A program made the position numbers and the translations under genes. The notes below the pieces were generated by a model. It ran no database searches, was not told where the DNA came from, and saw nothing but the letters and a program-made list of their open reading frames with translations. Positions 19,091 to 27,565 of a DNA stretch of 64,000 nt are shown piece after piece. Source of the stretch: Bradyrhizobium diazoefficiens (lineage in GTDB: Bacteria > Pseudomonadota > Alphaproteobacteria > Rhizobiales > Xanthobacteraceae); assembly GCF_018131015.1 (NCBI RefSeq), contig NZ_JAFCJJ010000002.1, positions 1 to 64,000 on the forward strand, in the 5' to 3' direction. Every line of letters begins with the position of its first letter. Position 1 is the stretch's first letter.

Positions 19091-19108
19091 CCATACATCA
19101 CTGTATGG
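19091..19108. promoter_or_regulatory. TetR operator copy 2
   Basis: CCATACATCACTGTATGG, seven-base perfect arms around a four-base centre. Its right end overlaps the GGAGG ribosome-binding site of the membrane protein gene starting at 19117, which would block that promoter or its leader when the repressor is bound. Confidence 0.8.
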
Positions 19109-19116
19109 AGGCGACG

Positions 19117-19467
19117 ATGCGTGATCTCTTGCTGCAATGCGCGGGCGTCCTGACCATTGCCGTGGCCCTCATCCATGGCGTCCTCGGCGAGACCAAGGTC
19201 TTCGCCCGCGCCCGGATCGAGCCGGAACGGCTGCGCACCCTGATCCGCCTGGTCTGGCAGGCCTCGACCGTCGCCTGGATCGGCGGTGGTGTGCTGCTGA
19301 TCGCCGTGCCCTGGATGGACTCTGCGCCGGCGCGCCACTGGATCGTCGCCACGATGGTCGGTGTGTTCGGCTTCTCCGCCTTCGCCAATGCCTACGCCAC
19401 GCGCTTCCGTCACTTCGGCTGGATGGCGCTCAGCGCGGTCGTCGCCATGGCGGTCGCCGGGTATTGA
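19117..19467 (+). CDS. Small four-helix membrane protein, function unknown
   Basis: 116 residues from ATG 19117, chosen because GGAGG lies seven bases upstream; the frame also has ATGs at 19066 and 19105, but those fall in the operator region. Four hydrophobic helices (about 5-24, 46-65, 71-91 and 98-115) with short loops. No domain recognised. Divergent from and probably repressed by the TetR gene, so possibly a stress- or compound-induced membrane protein. Confidence 0.75.
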   Translation: MRDLLLQCAGVLTIAVALIHGVLGETKVFARARIEPERLRTLIRLVWQASTVAWIGGGVLLIAVPWMDSAPARHWIVATMVGVFGFSAFANAYATRFRHFGWMALSAVVAMAVAGY

Positions 19468-19609
19468 GCATCGGAACCGCGCACGTTCCGGAGGAACGGC
19501 GTTGCGGACGATGGTGTTATCCGACCATCGGGGCCAGCACCGAGACTGGTGCGCGGGGCGCAAACGAATATTGACCCGCTCGAACCTCTCGCCGCGGAAG
19601 GAATGAAGC

Positions 19610-20437
19610 ATGGCTCTGACGCTTGTTACCGGAGGTACGGGTCACCTTGGTCGCGACATCGTCGATCGCCTTGTCCGCGGCGGCCACCGCGTCCGGGTTC
19701 TGGCGCGATCGCCGGGCGCGCGACCGGACATTGAATGGGCCAGCGGCGATCTCGCCACGGGCGCGGGGCTGCGGGACGCGTTACGGGATGTCGACACGGT
19801 GATCAACGCGGCGACCCACTCACCGGTCGCACGGCGCGGTGGCTTTCGTCCGGTCGATTTCTTCCGGTCGCCTTCCGCCGTCGATGTCGAGGGCACGGAG
19901 AGATTGCTGTCGCTCAGCGAGGCGCTGCCGGTGCGGCACTTCCTGCACGTCTCCATCGTCGGGCTCGACGAAGCCACGCTTCCTTATGGCCGTGTCAAGC
20001 TCGCCGGCGAGCGGCTGGTTCGTGAGTCCCGGCTGCCGTGGTCCGTCGTTCGGGCGATGCCGTTCTACTATCTGCTCGACGCGTTGCTTGCGGGCCTCGC
20101 CTGGCTGCCGGTATGGCCGGTGCCGATGACGTTGTTCAATCCGGTCGATACCACGGATGCCGCCGATCATATCGTGGCCTGCGCCTTCGACGGGACGCAT
20201 GGCGTGCGTGCAGAGATTGGCGGTCCCGAAGATCTCAGTCTTGACGTGCTTGCCGGCCAGTACCGGGACGCGCGCGGACTGCATCGGAAAATCCTGCCAG
20301 TGAGCCTTTCGGATGCGAGGGCGCGCGGTATGGGGTTTGTCGTCAGCCATGGCGTGCGAGGACGGGTCATTTGGTCGGACTGGCTGCGACGCCGGTATTC
20401 CCCCGGGCGGGCTGCGGCAACGGCCTATGAGACGTAA
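19610..20437 (+). CDS. SDR/NmrA-like NAD(P)-binding protein
   Basis: 275 residues. The N-terminal Rossmann motif is LTLVTGGTGHLGRDIVDRLV (GxxGxxG), then DVDTVINAATHSPV (about 60-73) and a YGRVKLAGE stretch (about 124-132) in the place of the catalytic YxxxK, giving an atypical or extended SDR. Related proteins act as NAD(P)H sensors or quinone-oxidoreductase-like enzymes; substrate unknown. GGAAGGA precedes the ATG. It follows the TetR-controlled membrane protein by 142 bp on the same strand. Confidence 0.85.
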   Translation: MALTLVTGGTGHLGRDIVDRLVRGGHRVRVLARSPGARPDIEWASGDLATGAGLRDALRDVDTVINAATHSPVARRGGFRPVDFFRSPSAVDVEGTERLLSLSEALPVRHFLHVSIVGLDEATLPYGRVKLAGERLVRESRLPWSVVRAMPFYYLLDALLAGLAWLPVWPVPMTLFNPVDTTDAADHIVACAFDGTHGVRAEIGGPEDLSLDVLAGQYRDARGLHRKILPVSLSDARARGMGFVVSHGVRGRVIWSDWLRRRYSPGRAAATAYET

Positions 20438-20600
20438 GGCCGCAGCGTTGCCGCGAATTCGTGCCGCGCGCGGACAGCGCTGGTCTTTTTCCGATCGTTA
20501 GAGCGACTCTAAAGCGGACCGGATTGACTTCGGCTTCCCGTTTGCTTCCTTCGGTCGCGCGCCGCGCAGGATGTTGCGCACGACAGAGGAGGAGACGTTC

Positions 20601-20879
20601 GTGAAGGTCATTCGTGTTGTTGCCGTTGCACTGACGATCGGGCTCGGCATGGGGTCTGCGGCCATGGCCGACGGCTTCAAGGACTGCACCAAGCTCGACA
20701 AGGCGTCGTGGAAGCCCGCCAGCGAGGCCGAGGCCAAGGCCAAGGCGGCCGGCTACGAGGTGCGGCGCTCCAAGGTGGAAGGCTCCTGCTATGAGGTCTA
20801 CGGCGTCAAGGAAGGAAAGCTCTACGAGCTGTTCTACAGCCCGGAGGATCTCAGCCTGAAGAAGACGATCGCCAAGTAG
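20601..20879 (+). CDS. Small periplasmic PepSY-like protein
   Basis: 92 residues starting at a GTG (20601) with GGAGGAG upstream. Signal peptide VKVIRVVAVALTIGLGMGSAAMA, then a PepSY-like alpha/beta module (ASEAEAKAKAAGYEVRRSKVEGSCYEVYGVKEGKLYELFYS) with two Cys (in FKDCTK and GSCYEV) that could form a disulphide. Such proteins often sit beside cytochrome b561-type genes, as here (77-bp gap), and may carry or modulate electrons or haem in the periplasm. Confidence 0.82.
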   Translation: MKVIRVVAVALTIGLGMGSAAMADGFKDCTKLDKASWKPASEAEAKAKAAGYEVRRSKVEGSCYEVYGVKEGKLYELFYSPEDLSLKKTIAK

Positions 20880-20955
20880 ACTGCACGGCACGAAGTCAAT
20901 TTGCGCCAGTTGCGTCAACGTCACGAAATGAACTGCACCGAGTGAACCGAGGCTC

Positions 20956-21543
20956 ATGAAGGAAGCGGTGCCCGATGTACGCGGGGAGCCCACACGGGCC
21001 CCCGCGAATCGAACGCCTTCGCGGACGGTCGAGGTCTGGGACATTCCGCTGCGCCTCTGGCACTGGGCGCTTGCGATCTGCGTTCTGGCCGCCTGGTTCA
21101 CGCCCACGGTCTATGACCGAACGCACCGCATCGTCGGTTATGCGGTGCTTGCCCTCCTCGCCTTCCGTCTGGTCTGGGGTGTGCTCGGCAGCCGCTATTC
21201 GCGCTTCCGCATGGTCGGCGTCAGGCTTCGCGCTGCGCCGCGCTATCTCCTCAACCTGCGCCGCGGCATCACCGGGCGCTATATCGGGCTCAATCCCGCC
21301 GGCACTTTGATGCTGGTGGCGCTGCTGGTGGCGCTGGCGGTGTCGACCATCACCGGCGCGATGTCGGTGACGGTCACCTTCTTCGGCGTCTGGTGGGTCG
21401 AGGACACCCACGCCTGGTCGTCGGACGCCGTCATCGTCCTAGTCGTCCTGCACGTCGCCGGCGTGGTGCTGATGGGCATTCTCCAGCGCGAGAACTTGAT
21501 CCGCGCGATGTTCACCGGGCGCAAGCGCATCGGTAGTCGCTAG
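20956..21543 (+). CDS. Cytochrome b561-type membrane protein
   Basis: 195 residues with four membrane helices and a di-haem cytochrome b pattern: RLWHWALAICVLAAWF (first His pair member), THRIVGYAVLALLAFRLVWGVLGSRYSRF (His plus the conserved RLVWG-GS-Y-RF block), and a C-terminal His helix (VVLHVAGVVLMG). It resembles hydrogenase-type/YceI-linked cytochrome b subunits. It likely passes electrons between the quinone pool and a periplasmic partner, possibly the preceding PepSY protein. GAGG site before the ATG. Confidence 0.88.
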   Translation: MKEAVPDVRGEPTRAPANRTPSRTVEVWDIPLRLWHWALAICVLAAWFTPTVYDRTHRIVGYAVLALLAFRLVWGVLGSRYSRFRMVGVRLRAAPRYLLNLRRGITGRYIGLNPAGTLMLVALLVALAVSTITGAMSVTVTFFGVWWVEDTHAWSSDAVIVLVVLHVAGVVLMGILQRENLIRAMFTGRKRIGSR

Positions 21544-21642
21544 CGAAGTCCGGCGATCGGGTTCCCTCGCCCCTCCCGCTTGCGGGAGCGCACCGTCTTC
21601 GCGGAAACGATCAAGCTCGACGATGAAAGTTCGGGCCGGCGC

Positions 21643-22320
21643 TCACTGCAGCGGCGGATCGCCCGAGGTGCGCTTCTTGGCGAGGTCCATCTCGGTCACT
21701 GCGACCAGGATTTCGGCGCGGGTCTTGAGGTCGGGCGCCTCCAGCATGGCCTGCTTTTCCGCCGGGCCATAAGGCGACATCATCGCGAGCGCATTGACCA
21801 GCGCCTCGTTGGGCGCGCTCTCGACTCCCTCCCAGTCGACCTTGAGGTTGTTGGCCTTGAGGAAGTCCGCCAGTGCCACCAGCAGCGCCTCGCGGTTGAC
21901 CGCGTCCTCGCCCATGCGCGCGGTGAAATCGTCGACGAAGGCGAAGTAGTCCACCTTGCACTGCCGGTAGGCGGTCAGCACCTCGAGCTCCTCGACCACC
22001 TTGAAGCGGGTGATGCCGGTCAGCTCCAGGATGTAGCGGCCGTCGCCGGACTCGGCGAGCTGGGTGATGCGGCCGACGCAGCCGACGCGGAACAGCGCCG
22101 GCTTGTCGCTATCCTTCGGCGAATGTGCGACGTCCGGCTGAATCATGCCGATCAGTCGGTGGCCGTCGCGCAAGGCGTCGTCCACCATCGACAAATAGCG
22201 CGGCTCGAAGATGTTGAGGGGCATCTGCCCGCGCGGCAGCAGCAGCGCGCCCGCCAGCGGAAACACCGGGATGATCTCGGGAAGGTCGGCGGGTCCGCGG
22301 TATTCGATGTTGATCGGCAT
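21643..22320 (-). CDS. LON substrate-binding (N-terminal) domain protein
   Basis: 225 residues matching the N-domain of Lon protease without the ATPase or protease parts: LPEIIPVFPLAGALLLPRGQMPLNIFEPRY (about 12-42), MIQPD, VGCVGRITQLAESGDGRYILELTGITRF. Stand-alone LON-domain proteins are common in alphaproteobacteria and may deliver or hold substrates. It is downstream of the thioredoxin gene on the same strand, with a dispersed repeat in between. Confidence 0.9.
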   Translation of the reverse strand: MPINIEYRGPADLPEIIPVFPLAGALLLPRGQMPLNIFEPRYLSMVDDALRDGHRLIGMIQPDVAHSPKDSDKPALFRVGCVGRITQLAESGDGRYILELTGITRFKVVEELEVLTAYRQCKVDYFAFVDDFTARMGEDAVNREALLVALADFLKANNLKVDWEGVESAPNEALVNALAMMSPYGPAEKQAMLEAPDLKTRAEILVAVTEMDLAKKRTSGDPPLQ

Positions 22321-22346
22321 CTGGTCCCCGCTGACTCCTGCAGGCT

Positions 22347-22418
22347 AGAGCATGATCCGGACCCGAAGGGTCGCGTTAGCGCAAAGTGCGAAGCGGCTTT
22401 CCGGACAGGTCATGCTCA
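22347..22418. repeat. Dispersed inverted repeat (GAGCATGATCCGGA type)
   Basis: GAGCATGATCCGGA at the left end is mirrored by TCCGGACAGGTCATGCTC at the right end, with an inner GTGCGAAGCGGCTTTCC. I recall this class as frequent in Bradyrhizobium intergenic DNA. It fills the gap between the thioredoxin and LON-domain genes. Confidence 0.7.
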
Positions 22419-22430
22419 AACCTTGGCGCC

Positions 22431-23354
22431 TCACGAAAACAGGATTGTCGACAGGCGCTTTCGTCCCTCGACGGTCGCTTCGTCAGCGCCGCCCCAGGCC
22501 TCGAAGAACTGCACGAGCTGCTTGCGGGCGCCGTCGTCGTTCCATTTGCGGTCGCGCTTGACGATCGCGAGCAGCTGCTCCGTGGCGGCGGCCCGGTTGC
22601 CCTGCGCATTGAGCGCGGTGGCAAGGTCGAACCGCGCCTGATGATCGAGCGGGTTTGCCGCGACTTTCTGTTCCAGCTCGGCCACGGGTCCAAGCTGCTC
22701 CGCCTGCTCGGCAAGATCGATCGCGGCCTGCACCGCCTTGACCGCGGCATCGTTGCGCTTGGACTCCGGCACCATGGCCAGCGTCTGCTTGGCCTGCTCG
22801 ATAGCGCCGACCGAGACGTGGCACTTCGCAAGCCCGGCGAGTGCGGCGATGTTGGTCGAATCGTGCTGGAGCACGTCGGCATAGATCTGGGCTGCGCCCT
22901 CCGCGTCGCCCTCGGCGAGCACGGCCTCGGCCTCCTGCAGGATCTCGGCGACGTTGAGCTCGCCGGGCGCGGTCACGCCCTTGGTCAGGCGCTCGATGAA
23001 CGTGTTGATCTGGCTTTCCGGCACCGCGCCCATGAAGCCGTCGGCCGGCTGGCCGTTGACGAAGGCGATCACGGCCGGGATCGACTGGATGCCCATCTGT
23101 CCGGGGATCGCCGGATGCTGGTCGATGTTCATCTTGACCAGCTTGACCTTGCCCTTGGCCGCCCTGACCGCCTTTTCCAGCACGGGGGTGAGCTGCTTGC
23201 ACGGGCCGCACCACTCCGCCCAGAAGTCGATCAGCACCGGCTGGCGCTTCGATTCCTCGATGACGTCCTTCACGAAGCTCTGGGTGGTGGTGTCCTTGAT
23301 CAGATCGGCCCCGGCTGGGCCCGCCGCTCCGTTACCCTGGTCGATGATCGTCAC
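22431..23354 (-). CDS. Thioredoxin with C-terminal TPR domain (YbbN/CnoX-like)
   Basis: 307 residues. The N-terminal thioredoxin fold has the active site WAEWCGPCKQ (C49, C52) and the cis-Pro loop QSIPAVIAF. The C-terminal half is TPR-like helical repeats (GELNVAEILQEAEAVLAEGDAEGAAQIYADVL, then ALNAQGNRAAATEQLLAIVK). E. coli YbbN/CnoX is a chaperone that protects proteins from over-oxidation; unlike it, this one keeps both redox cysteines, so it may also be catalytic. Confidence 0.92.
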   Translation of the reverse strand: MTIIDQGNGAAGPAGADLIKDTTTQSFVKDVIEESKRQPVLIDFWAEWCGPCKQLTPVLEKAVRAAKGKVKLVKMNIDQHPAIPGQMGIQSIPAVIAFVNGQPADGFMGAVPESQINTFIERLTKGVTAPGELNVAEILQEAEAVLAEGDAEGAAQIYADVLQHDSTNIAALAGLAKCHVSVGAIEQAKQTLAMVPESKRNDAAVKAVQAAIDLAEQAEQLGPVAELEQKVAANPLDHQARFDLATALNAQGNRAAATEQLLAIVKRDRKWNDDGARKQLVQFFEAWGGADEATVEGRKRLSTILFS

Positions 23355-23628
23355 GGAATCCCCTCGTCTGATATCTGGACTGGCGGGCTTTTAGCACGTC
23401 GCCAATACGGATGCTTGTTGCTGGGCCTAAAATTGGGCCGGGACGGCCGAATTTCAATCCGCGCCGGCCGATTCGGCAGTTCCGGGGCGTTTTCGGCCGA
23501 TTCGGGCAGAAACCGGCTGGATATTGGGGCTCAAGATGCGAATTGATGCTGCCGGTAGCTGTTGCATTCGCCGTCCGCTTTTGGCATACGACAGCCGTTG
23601 CCGGCGCGTCACGCGACCGACACAGGAT

Positions 23629-23703
<75 letters not shown>

Positions 23704-23816
23704 ATTTTCTTCTTCTTGGCAGATTTCCGGGATTCAGCGCCGGTTCATGTGGCTTCTGGCCTAATGCCGGGCGTTCCGCGCCAATGGCGCAAATTGATCC
23801 GGAACGCGCCCGGTTC

Positions 23817-23844
23817 TTGCAGGTTTTGTAAAGAAGCGTAGATT
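23817..23844 (+). promoter_or_regulatory. Putative sigma-70 promoter for the 26-residue ORF
   Basis: TTGCAG (-35) and TAGATT (-10) with a 16-base spacer; the start would fall near 23851, about 36 bases before the micropeptide ATG. The match is moderate, but the region is A/T-rich compared with its surroundings. Confidence 0.4.
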
Positions 23845-23886
23845 ACGATCCAGAGGTTGCATCCCGAGAGGATGTGGAGTGAGGCC

Positions 23887-23967
23887 ATGAACAAAGCTCA
23901 GATCTTCATGCTCGCGATCGCGCTCATGCTCTGCTTCCAGAGCGTGGCGATGGCCAAGACGATTTAA
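23887..23967 (+). CDS. 26-residue signal-peptide-like micropeptide
   Basis: ATG to TAA encodes 26 residues beginning MNKAQIFMLAIALMLCFQ and ending VAMAKTI. It is almost entirely a hydrophobic helix with a Lys at position 3 and an AMA cleavage-type site, so the product would be a membrane-inserted or cleaved leader. A GAGG/GGAG ribosome-binding region precedes the ATG and a possible promoter lies at 23817-23844. Its stop is seven bases from the convergent 708-residue gene's stop. No family recognised. Chance ORFs of this size are common; the codon-level signal-peptide pattern and promoter are what support it. Confidence 0.5.
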   Translation: MNKAQIFMLAIALMLCFQSVAMAKTI

Positions 23968-23974
23968 GCTGAGA

Positions 23975-26101
23975 CTATTTAGCCTCCCCTCCGAGAGCTT
24001 TTGGCTCCTGTTTGGGGGCCACCTTTTGCCCCCTTTCGTCGGTCCAGCTGCAAGAATCGCCGATCCGATTCGCTACCGCACCGATCAGCTCTCGCAACCG
24101 AAGTTCCTGGGCGCGATCTAGCTTATTGTCTTCCACAGTCGGCTGTACCGCTGCACTGGCCTCGTTGACGTAGATCAGCGCGGCATTGCAGTTTTTCGCG
24201 CTCGCACGATTGCCGTCTTGAAGGAGGATGGCAGAGAGCGCGATGGCAAGATCCGCTTGCAGGAGAAAATCCGGGTCAATCTTGGACTCCGGGTCCGTCC
24301 TCACGTCAGCGCGAAGACGCCCTTTTGTTCTCTCATCGAGATCGATCGGGTTCAGACCATCGATATCGGCGATGGGAAGCGCCAATCGCAGCCGCAGCAT
24401 TGCGTGCAGCCGGCTGGCTGCCTTGATCCAGCTTTGGCGATGTTGCTCGGAAATGGGCTCGCCGGCCAAGGCGCGCTGCACATAAATGTCGACTTCCGTA
24501 GGAAGGAGCGCGAACAGATTCCTCAAGAAGATATCGTAGACCTTCGCGGCCTTGTCCGCGTCATCCTTCGCCTTCTTCTCCTCATCAGTCCCTATTTTTT
24601 GCTCTAGCTGCCCGCTTGGAGCGCCTCGTTCGTTCCTGGCGAGCAAGTCCGCGCTGCGCGCCAATATGACGTCGGCGCCCAATACCGCATACTCAATTTG
24701 CGATCGCACGAGATCGAGGGGTAACGAACCCGTGGTGTTGAGCCAGGAATAGGTGGCTTGGTAGTAAAGATTGATGATGCCGGGCGTGATGAGATCGTGC
24801 GAAAGCGGAAAGCCATCCAGCATGTTCAAGAGGAAATCGGTCTTCTCTCTCTCGCCTGAAATCAGCGCAATCAGATCTGACACCGCGCCGGTCAGGTAAG
24901 GCTCGAAAACGACCAATGAAATGATGACTTCAGGTTTGTCGAATTTGCGCTCCTTCAATAGGGCGACAGCCCTTAGGTAATCATCAAATATCGCGTCGGC
25001 CGCCAGGTTGTCCGCCGGCACCCCCAGCGGGAACGTCTCTGGTGGTCGCATGCATGAGCCATTCAGGTCCCTCGCCCGAGCGATGAATGGCTCCGATCGC
25101 TCGCGCAATTGAGTGAGGAGGTGCGGGAGGTTGGTCCGCGTCAGCTCCAGCTTCTTGTCGTGAAGGCTTCTGAGGAAGTTTTCCCAGACAGCTGCATATG
25201 CCGCGAGGTCCGAGTCTTGAATGGCTAGCCGGATTGCGTGCACTTTGTCCAGACAAAGAATGGATACGAGCACCGGATCGACATAATTCTCGAAGATCCG
25301 CACGGCTATCCGTCCGGTTTCTGCCTGCAGGGCGGAGTTTTCCTCGCCGGTCAATCTCCGGCGCGCGAAATCTCTAGGTGAGCCGGCCAGTATGAAGTTT
25401 TTTCGAAAATTCTCGTATTGCTTGATCGCGACTCGCTCTCGAAATTCTCGCAGATTCAAGCGCGCATCTCTCAGGGGCAGAGGTCCTTGATCGCCGAATG
25501 TGGCCTCCACCGTTCCGAACTTGAATGACCTAATATATAGAAGGAAATCCGGCCGTATCGCGAACAGGCCTATCGCAACCAGCCCGACCGCCAACGCGCC
25601 CTGCAGAGCCCAGGCTGTATTTTCTCCGCTACCGATCACGGCATTGGCCAGCCGTGTCGCAAAACTCATGAGCGATACGCGGTATTGCCTGAAAAGAACT
25701 CCGGTCAATATCCCGATGATCAGCGTCTGAACACGCACCCCGACAAGGTACGACTTTAAAACAAGCATCCACTGAAATAGCTGGGCATGATCGGTCGCGG
25801 CGGCAAGGATGAAGACGAGCAAAGCGACCACGCCCACGCTTGCAAGCCCAAGCACTGCTCCACGTGCGGAAGGTCGCTCTGGGCCAACCGGTCCCTCATC
25901 CTGTTGCGGCTGTCCGGGCAGATTTGCTCTCAGGATCGCAATCGCGGACTCGACAAGCGGTCGCGTCGCGGGATCGAGCTGACCGGCTTGGTCAGCACTT
26001 AAAAAAACCTCCCAAGGCCGTTCCGGTCGCCAAAGCCGGTAAGATGCCCAAATGAACCAGCCGAGAACGACCCCCGTCAGCCACCAAGCGATCAAAAACA
26101 T
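23975..26101 (-). CDS. 708-residue membrane protein of unknown function
   Basis: Four hydrophobic helices in the first 185 residues (about 1-20, 82-102, 111-137 and 164-183), then a soluble domain of about 520 residues, mostly helical and charged. No catalytic motif, nucleotide-binding loop or known domain recognised. The C-terminal part has a Lys/Asp/Glu-rich segment (EQKIGTDEEKKAKDDADKAAK) and ends ALGGEAK. Base composition is visibly lower in G+C, with more A/T at third positions, than neighbouring genes, suggesting transfer. It sits beside a tRNA-Gly gene but no integrase accompanies it. No strong ribosome-binding site (GGGG 13 bases upstream). A sensor or envelope scaffold is possible, but function is unknown. 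Confidence 0.8.
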   Translation of the reverse strand: MFLIAWWLTGVVLGWFIWASYRLWRPERPWEVFLSADQAGQLDPATRPLVESAIAILRANLPGQPQQDEGPVGPERPSARGAVLGLASVGVVALLVFILAAATDHAQLFQWMLVLKSYLVGVRVQTLIIGILTGVLFRQYRVSLMSFATRLANAVIGSGENTAWALQGALAVGLVAIGLFAIRPDFLLYIRSFKFGTVEATFGDQGPLPLRDARLNLREFRERVAIKQYENFRKNFILAGSPRDFARRRLTGEENSALQAETGRIAVRIFENYVDPVLVSILCLDKVHAIRLAIQDSDLAAYAAVWENFLRSLHDKKLELTRTNLPHLLTQLRERSEPFIARARDLNGSCMRPPETFPLGVPADNLAADAIFDDYLRAVALLKERKFDKPEVIISLVVFEPYLTGAVSDLIALISGEREKTDFLLNMLDGFPLSHDLITPGIINLYYQATYSWLNTTGSLPLDLVRSQIEYAVLGADVILARSADLLARNERGAPSGQLEQKIGTDEEKKAKDDADKAAKVYDIFLRNLFALLPTEVDIYVQRALAGEPISEQHRQSWIKAASRLHAMLRLRLALPIADIDGLNPIDLDERTKGRLRADVRTDPESKIDPDFLLQADLAIALSAILLQDGNRASAKNCNAALIYVNEASAAVQPTVEDNKLDRAQELRLRELIGAVANRIGDSCSWTDERGQKVAPKQEPKALGGEAK

Positions 26102-26195
26102 CTTTTTTGCCCCGCAATGGGTGTCATCCTAGTATGGGAGTCCGTCCTCCTACAACCTTGGCGTGGGACCCGTCGTCACGACCGGGGAGTTCGAC

Positions 26196-27182
26196 ATGAC
26201 GATTCTGGTCACCGGCAGCGCGGGCCATCTCGGGGAGGCCGCGCTGCGGACGCTCCGCGGGCGCGGGTCGCCTGCGCGCGGGATCGACCTGAAGCTCTCG
26301 CCGTTCACCGACGCCACAGGATCGATCGTCGATCCCACTTTCGTGCGGCGCCAGATGGACGGCATCACCGCCGTCATCCACACCGCGACGCTGCACAAGC
26401 CGCATGTGGCGACGCATGCGAAGCAGGATTTCGTCCACACCAACGTCACCGGCACGCTCAATTTGCTCGAGGCGGCGGCGGCCGCCGGCGTGAGGAGTTT
26501 CGTCTTCACCAGCACCACCAGCGCGTTCGGCTCTCAACTCCACCCCGAGGCGGGAGAGGCGGCGGTGTGGGTCACCGAGGATCTGCCGCCGGTCCCGAAG
26601 AACATCTATGGCACGACGAAGGTGATGGCGGAGAATCTTTGCGAGCTGTTTTGTCGCGAGCGCGGCCTGCCGGTCGTGATCTTGCGGACCTCGCGGTTCT
26701 TTCCGGAGCACGATGACGACGCCGCGATGCGGCAGGCTTATTCGCTGGAGAACGCGCAGGCCAACGAGCTGCTCTATAGACGGTTGGATATAGCGGATGC
26801 CGTGAGTGCCCATCTGCTGGCGGTCGAGCACGCGCCACGGATCGGATTCGCCCGCTACATCGTCTCGGCCACCAGCCCGTTCGAGCAGCGCCATCTCGCG
26901 GCGCTCGCGCGCGATGCAGGCAGTGTCGTGCGAGAGCTCTATCCGGATTGCGCGGCGCTCTACGCCGCGCGCGGCTGGCGCCTGTTGCCGCGGATCGACC
27001 GCGTCTATGTCAACGCGCGCGGACGCCAGGAGCTCGGCTGGCGGCCCGCATACGACTTTGCCCATGTGCTGGACAGCCTCAGTGCCGGCCGCGATTTTCG
27101 CAGTCAGCTGGCGCGCGAGGTCGGCTCAAAGGGCTACCATGATGCGGTGTTCGACCATGGGCCCTATCCCGTCGCGCCGTGA
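26196..27182 (+). CDS. NAD(P)-dependent epimerase/dehydratase family protein
   Basis: 328 residues from MTILVTGSAGHLGEAALRTL (GxxGxxG). GGGGAG lies upstream of ATG 26196. Extended SDR features: HTNVTGTLNLLEAA (about 85-98), FVFTSTTSAFG, and the catalytic YGTTKVMAE (YxxxK, about 138-146). The C-terminal half (RRLDIADAVSAHLLAVEHAP) is typical of sugar-nucleotide epimerase relatives, but no sugar operon is near. Composition returns to the high-GC norm here. It is divergent from the 708-residue gene. Confidence 0.88.
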   Translation: MTILVTGSAGHLGEAALRTLRGRGSPARGIDLKLSPFTDATGSIVDPTFVRRQMDGITAVIHTATLHKPHVATHAKQDFVHTNVTGTLNLLEAAAAAGVRSFVFTSTTSAFGSQLHPEAGEAAVWVTEDLPPVPKNIYGTTKVMAENLCELFCRERGLPVVILRTSRFFPEHDDDAAMRQAYSLENAQANELLYRRLDIADAVSAHLLAVEHAPRIGFARYIVSATSPFEQRHLAALARDAGSVVRELYPDCAALYAARGWRLLPRIDRVYVNARGRQELGWRPAYDFAHVLDSLSAGRDFRSQLAREVGSKGYHDAVFDHGPYPVAP

Positions 27183-27565
27183 TCGCCGCGATTGCCGTTT
27201 TACGCGACGCATCAAGTGCCTGGCCGGTTTCACCGGCACTCAGCCGGCCCGAGCGCCTTGACGGTGCATGGGGTTGTTTTCGTGTTTTTTGTTTGGAGAC
27301 CCGTTGCGCCGCCGAAATTCAGCCGCGCGCCATGTCGATTCCGCGTTGCAGCGAGATCATTGTCGTCGCCGCGCTCGCCCTTGCGAGAAAATCCATCTCA
27401 ATTTTTATTGAGCCCAATTGCTGCGCATCCCCTGTGCTTTTCACTTTGTACAGATGTGCTAACCTTTTTGCGTCTGCCACTCTGACAGACTCCAAAACTT
27501 CGCCTCTCGACTAGCAAAACAAAATAAGTGTGCAGCCCTGACGGCTGCCTTAGGGGAGTGACGCG
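27183..27565. other. Intergenic region before the sorbosone dehydrogenase gene
   Basis: 383 bp without a supported gene. It holds a weak hairpin (GCCGGTTTCACCGGC near 27221-27236) past the epimerase stop, then an A/T-rich stretch (27380-27530) that probably carries the promoter of the dehydrogenase. No operator dyad is evident. Confidence 0.6.

Noticed and set aside
20498..20512. TTAGAG-CGA-CTCTAA hairpin as a terminator after the SDR gene
   Set aside because: Six-pair stem with A/T-rich closing pairs and no T-tract; 61 bp past the stop. Too weak.
23440..23520. Repeated GGCCGATTCGG motif upstream of tRNA-Gly
   Set aside because: Two short copies 30 bp apart in a GC-rich gap; no dyad, no link to a gene, and not seen elsewhere. 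Too weak to call.
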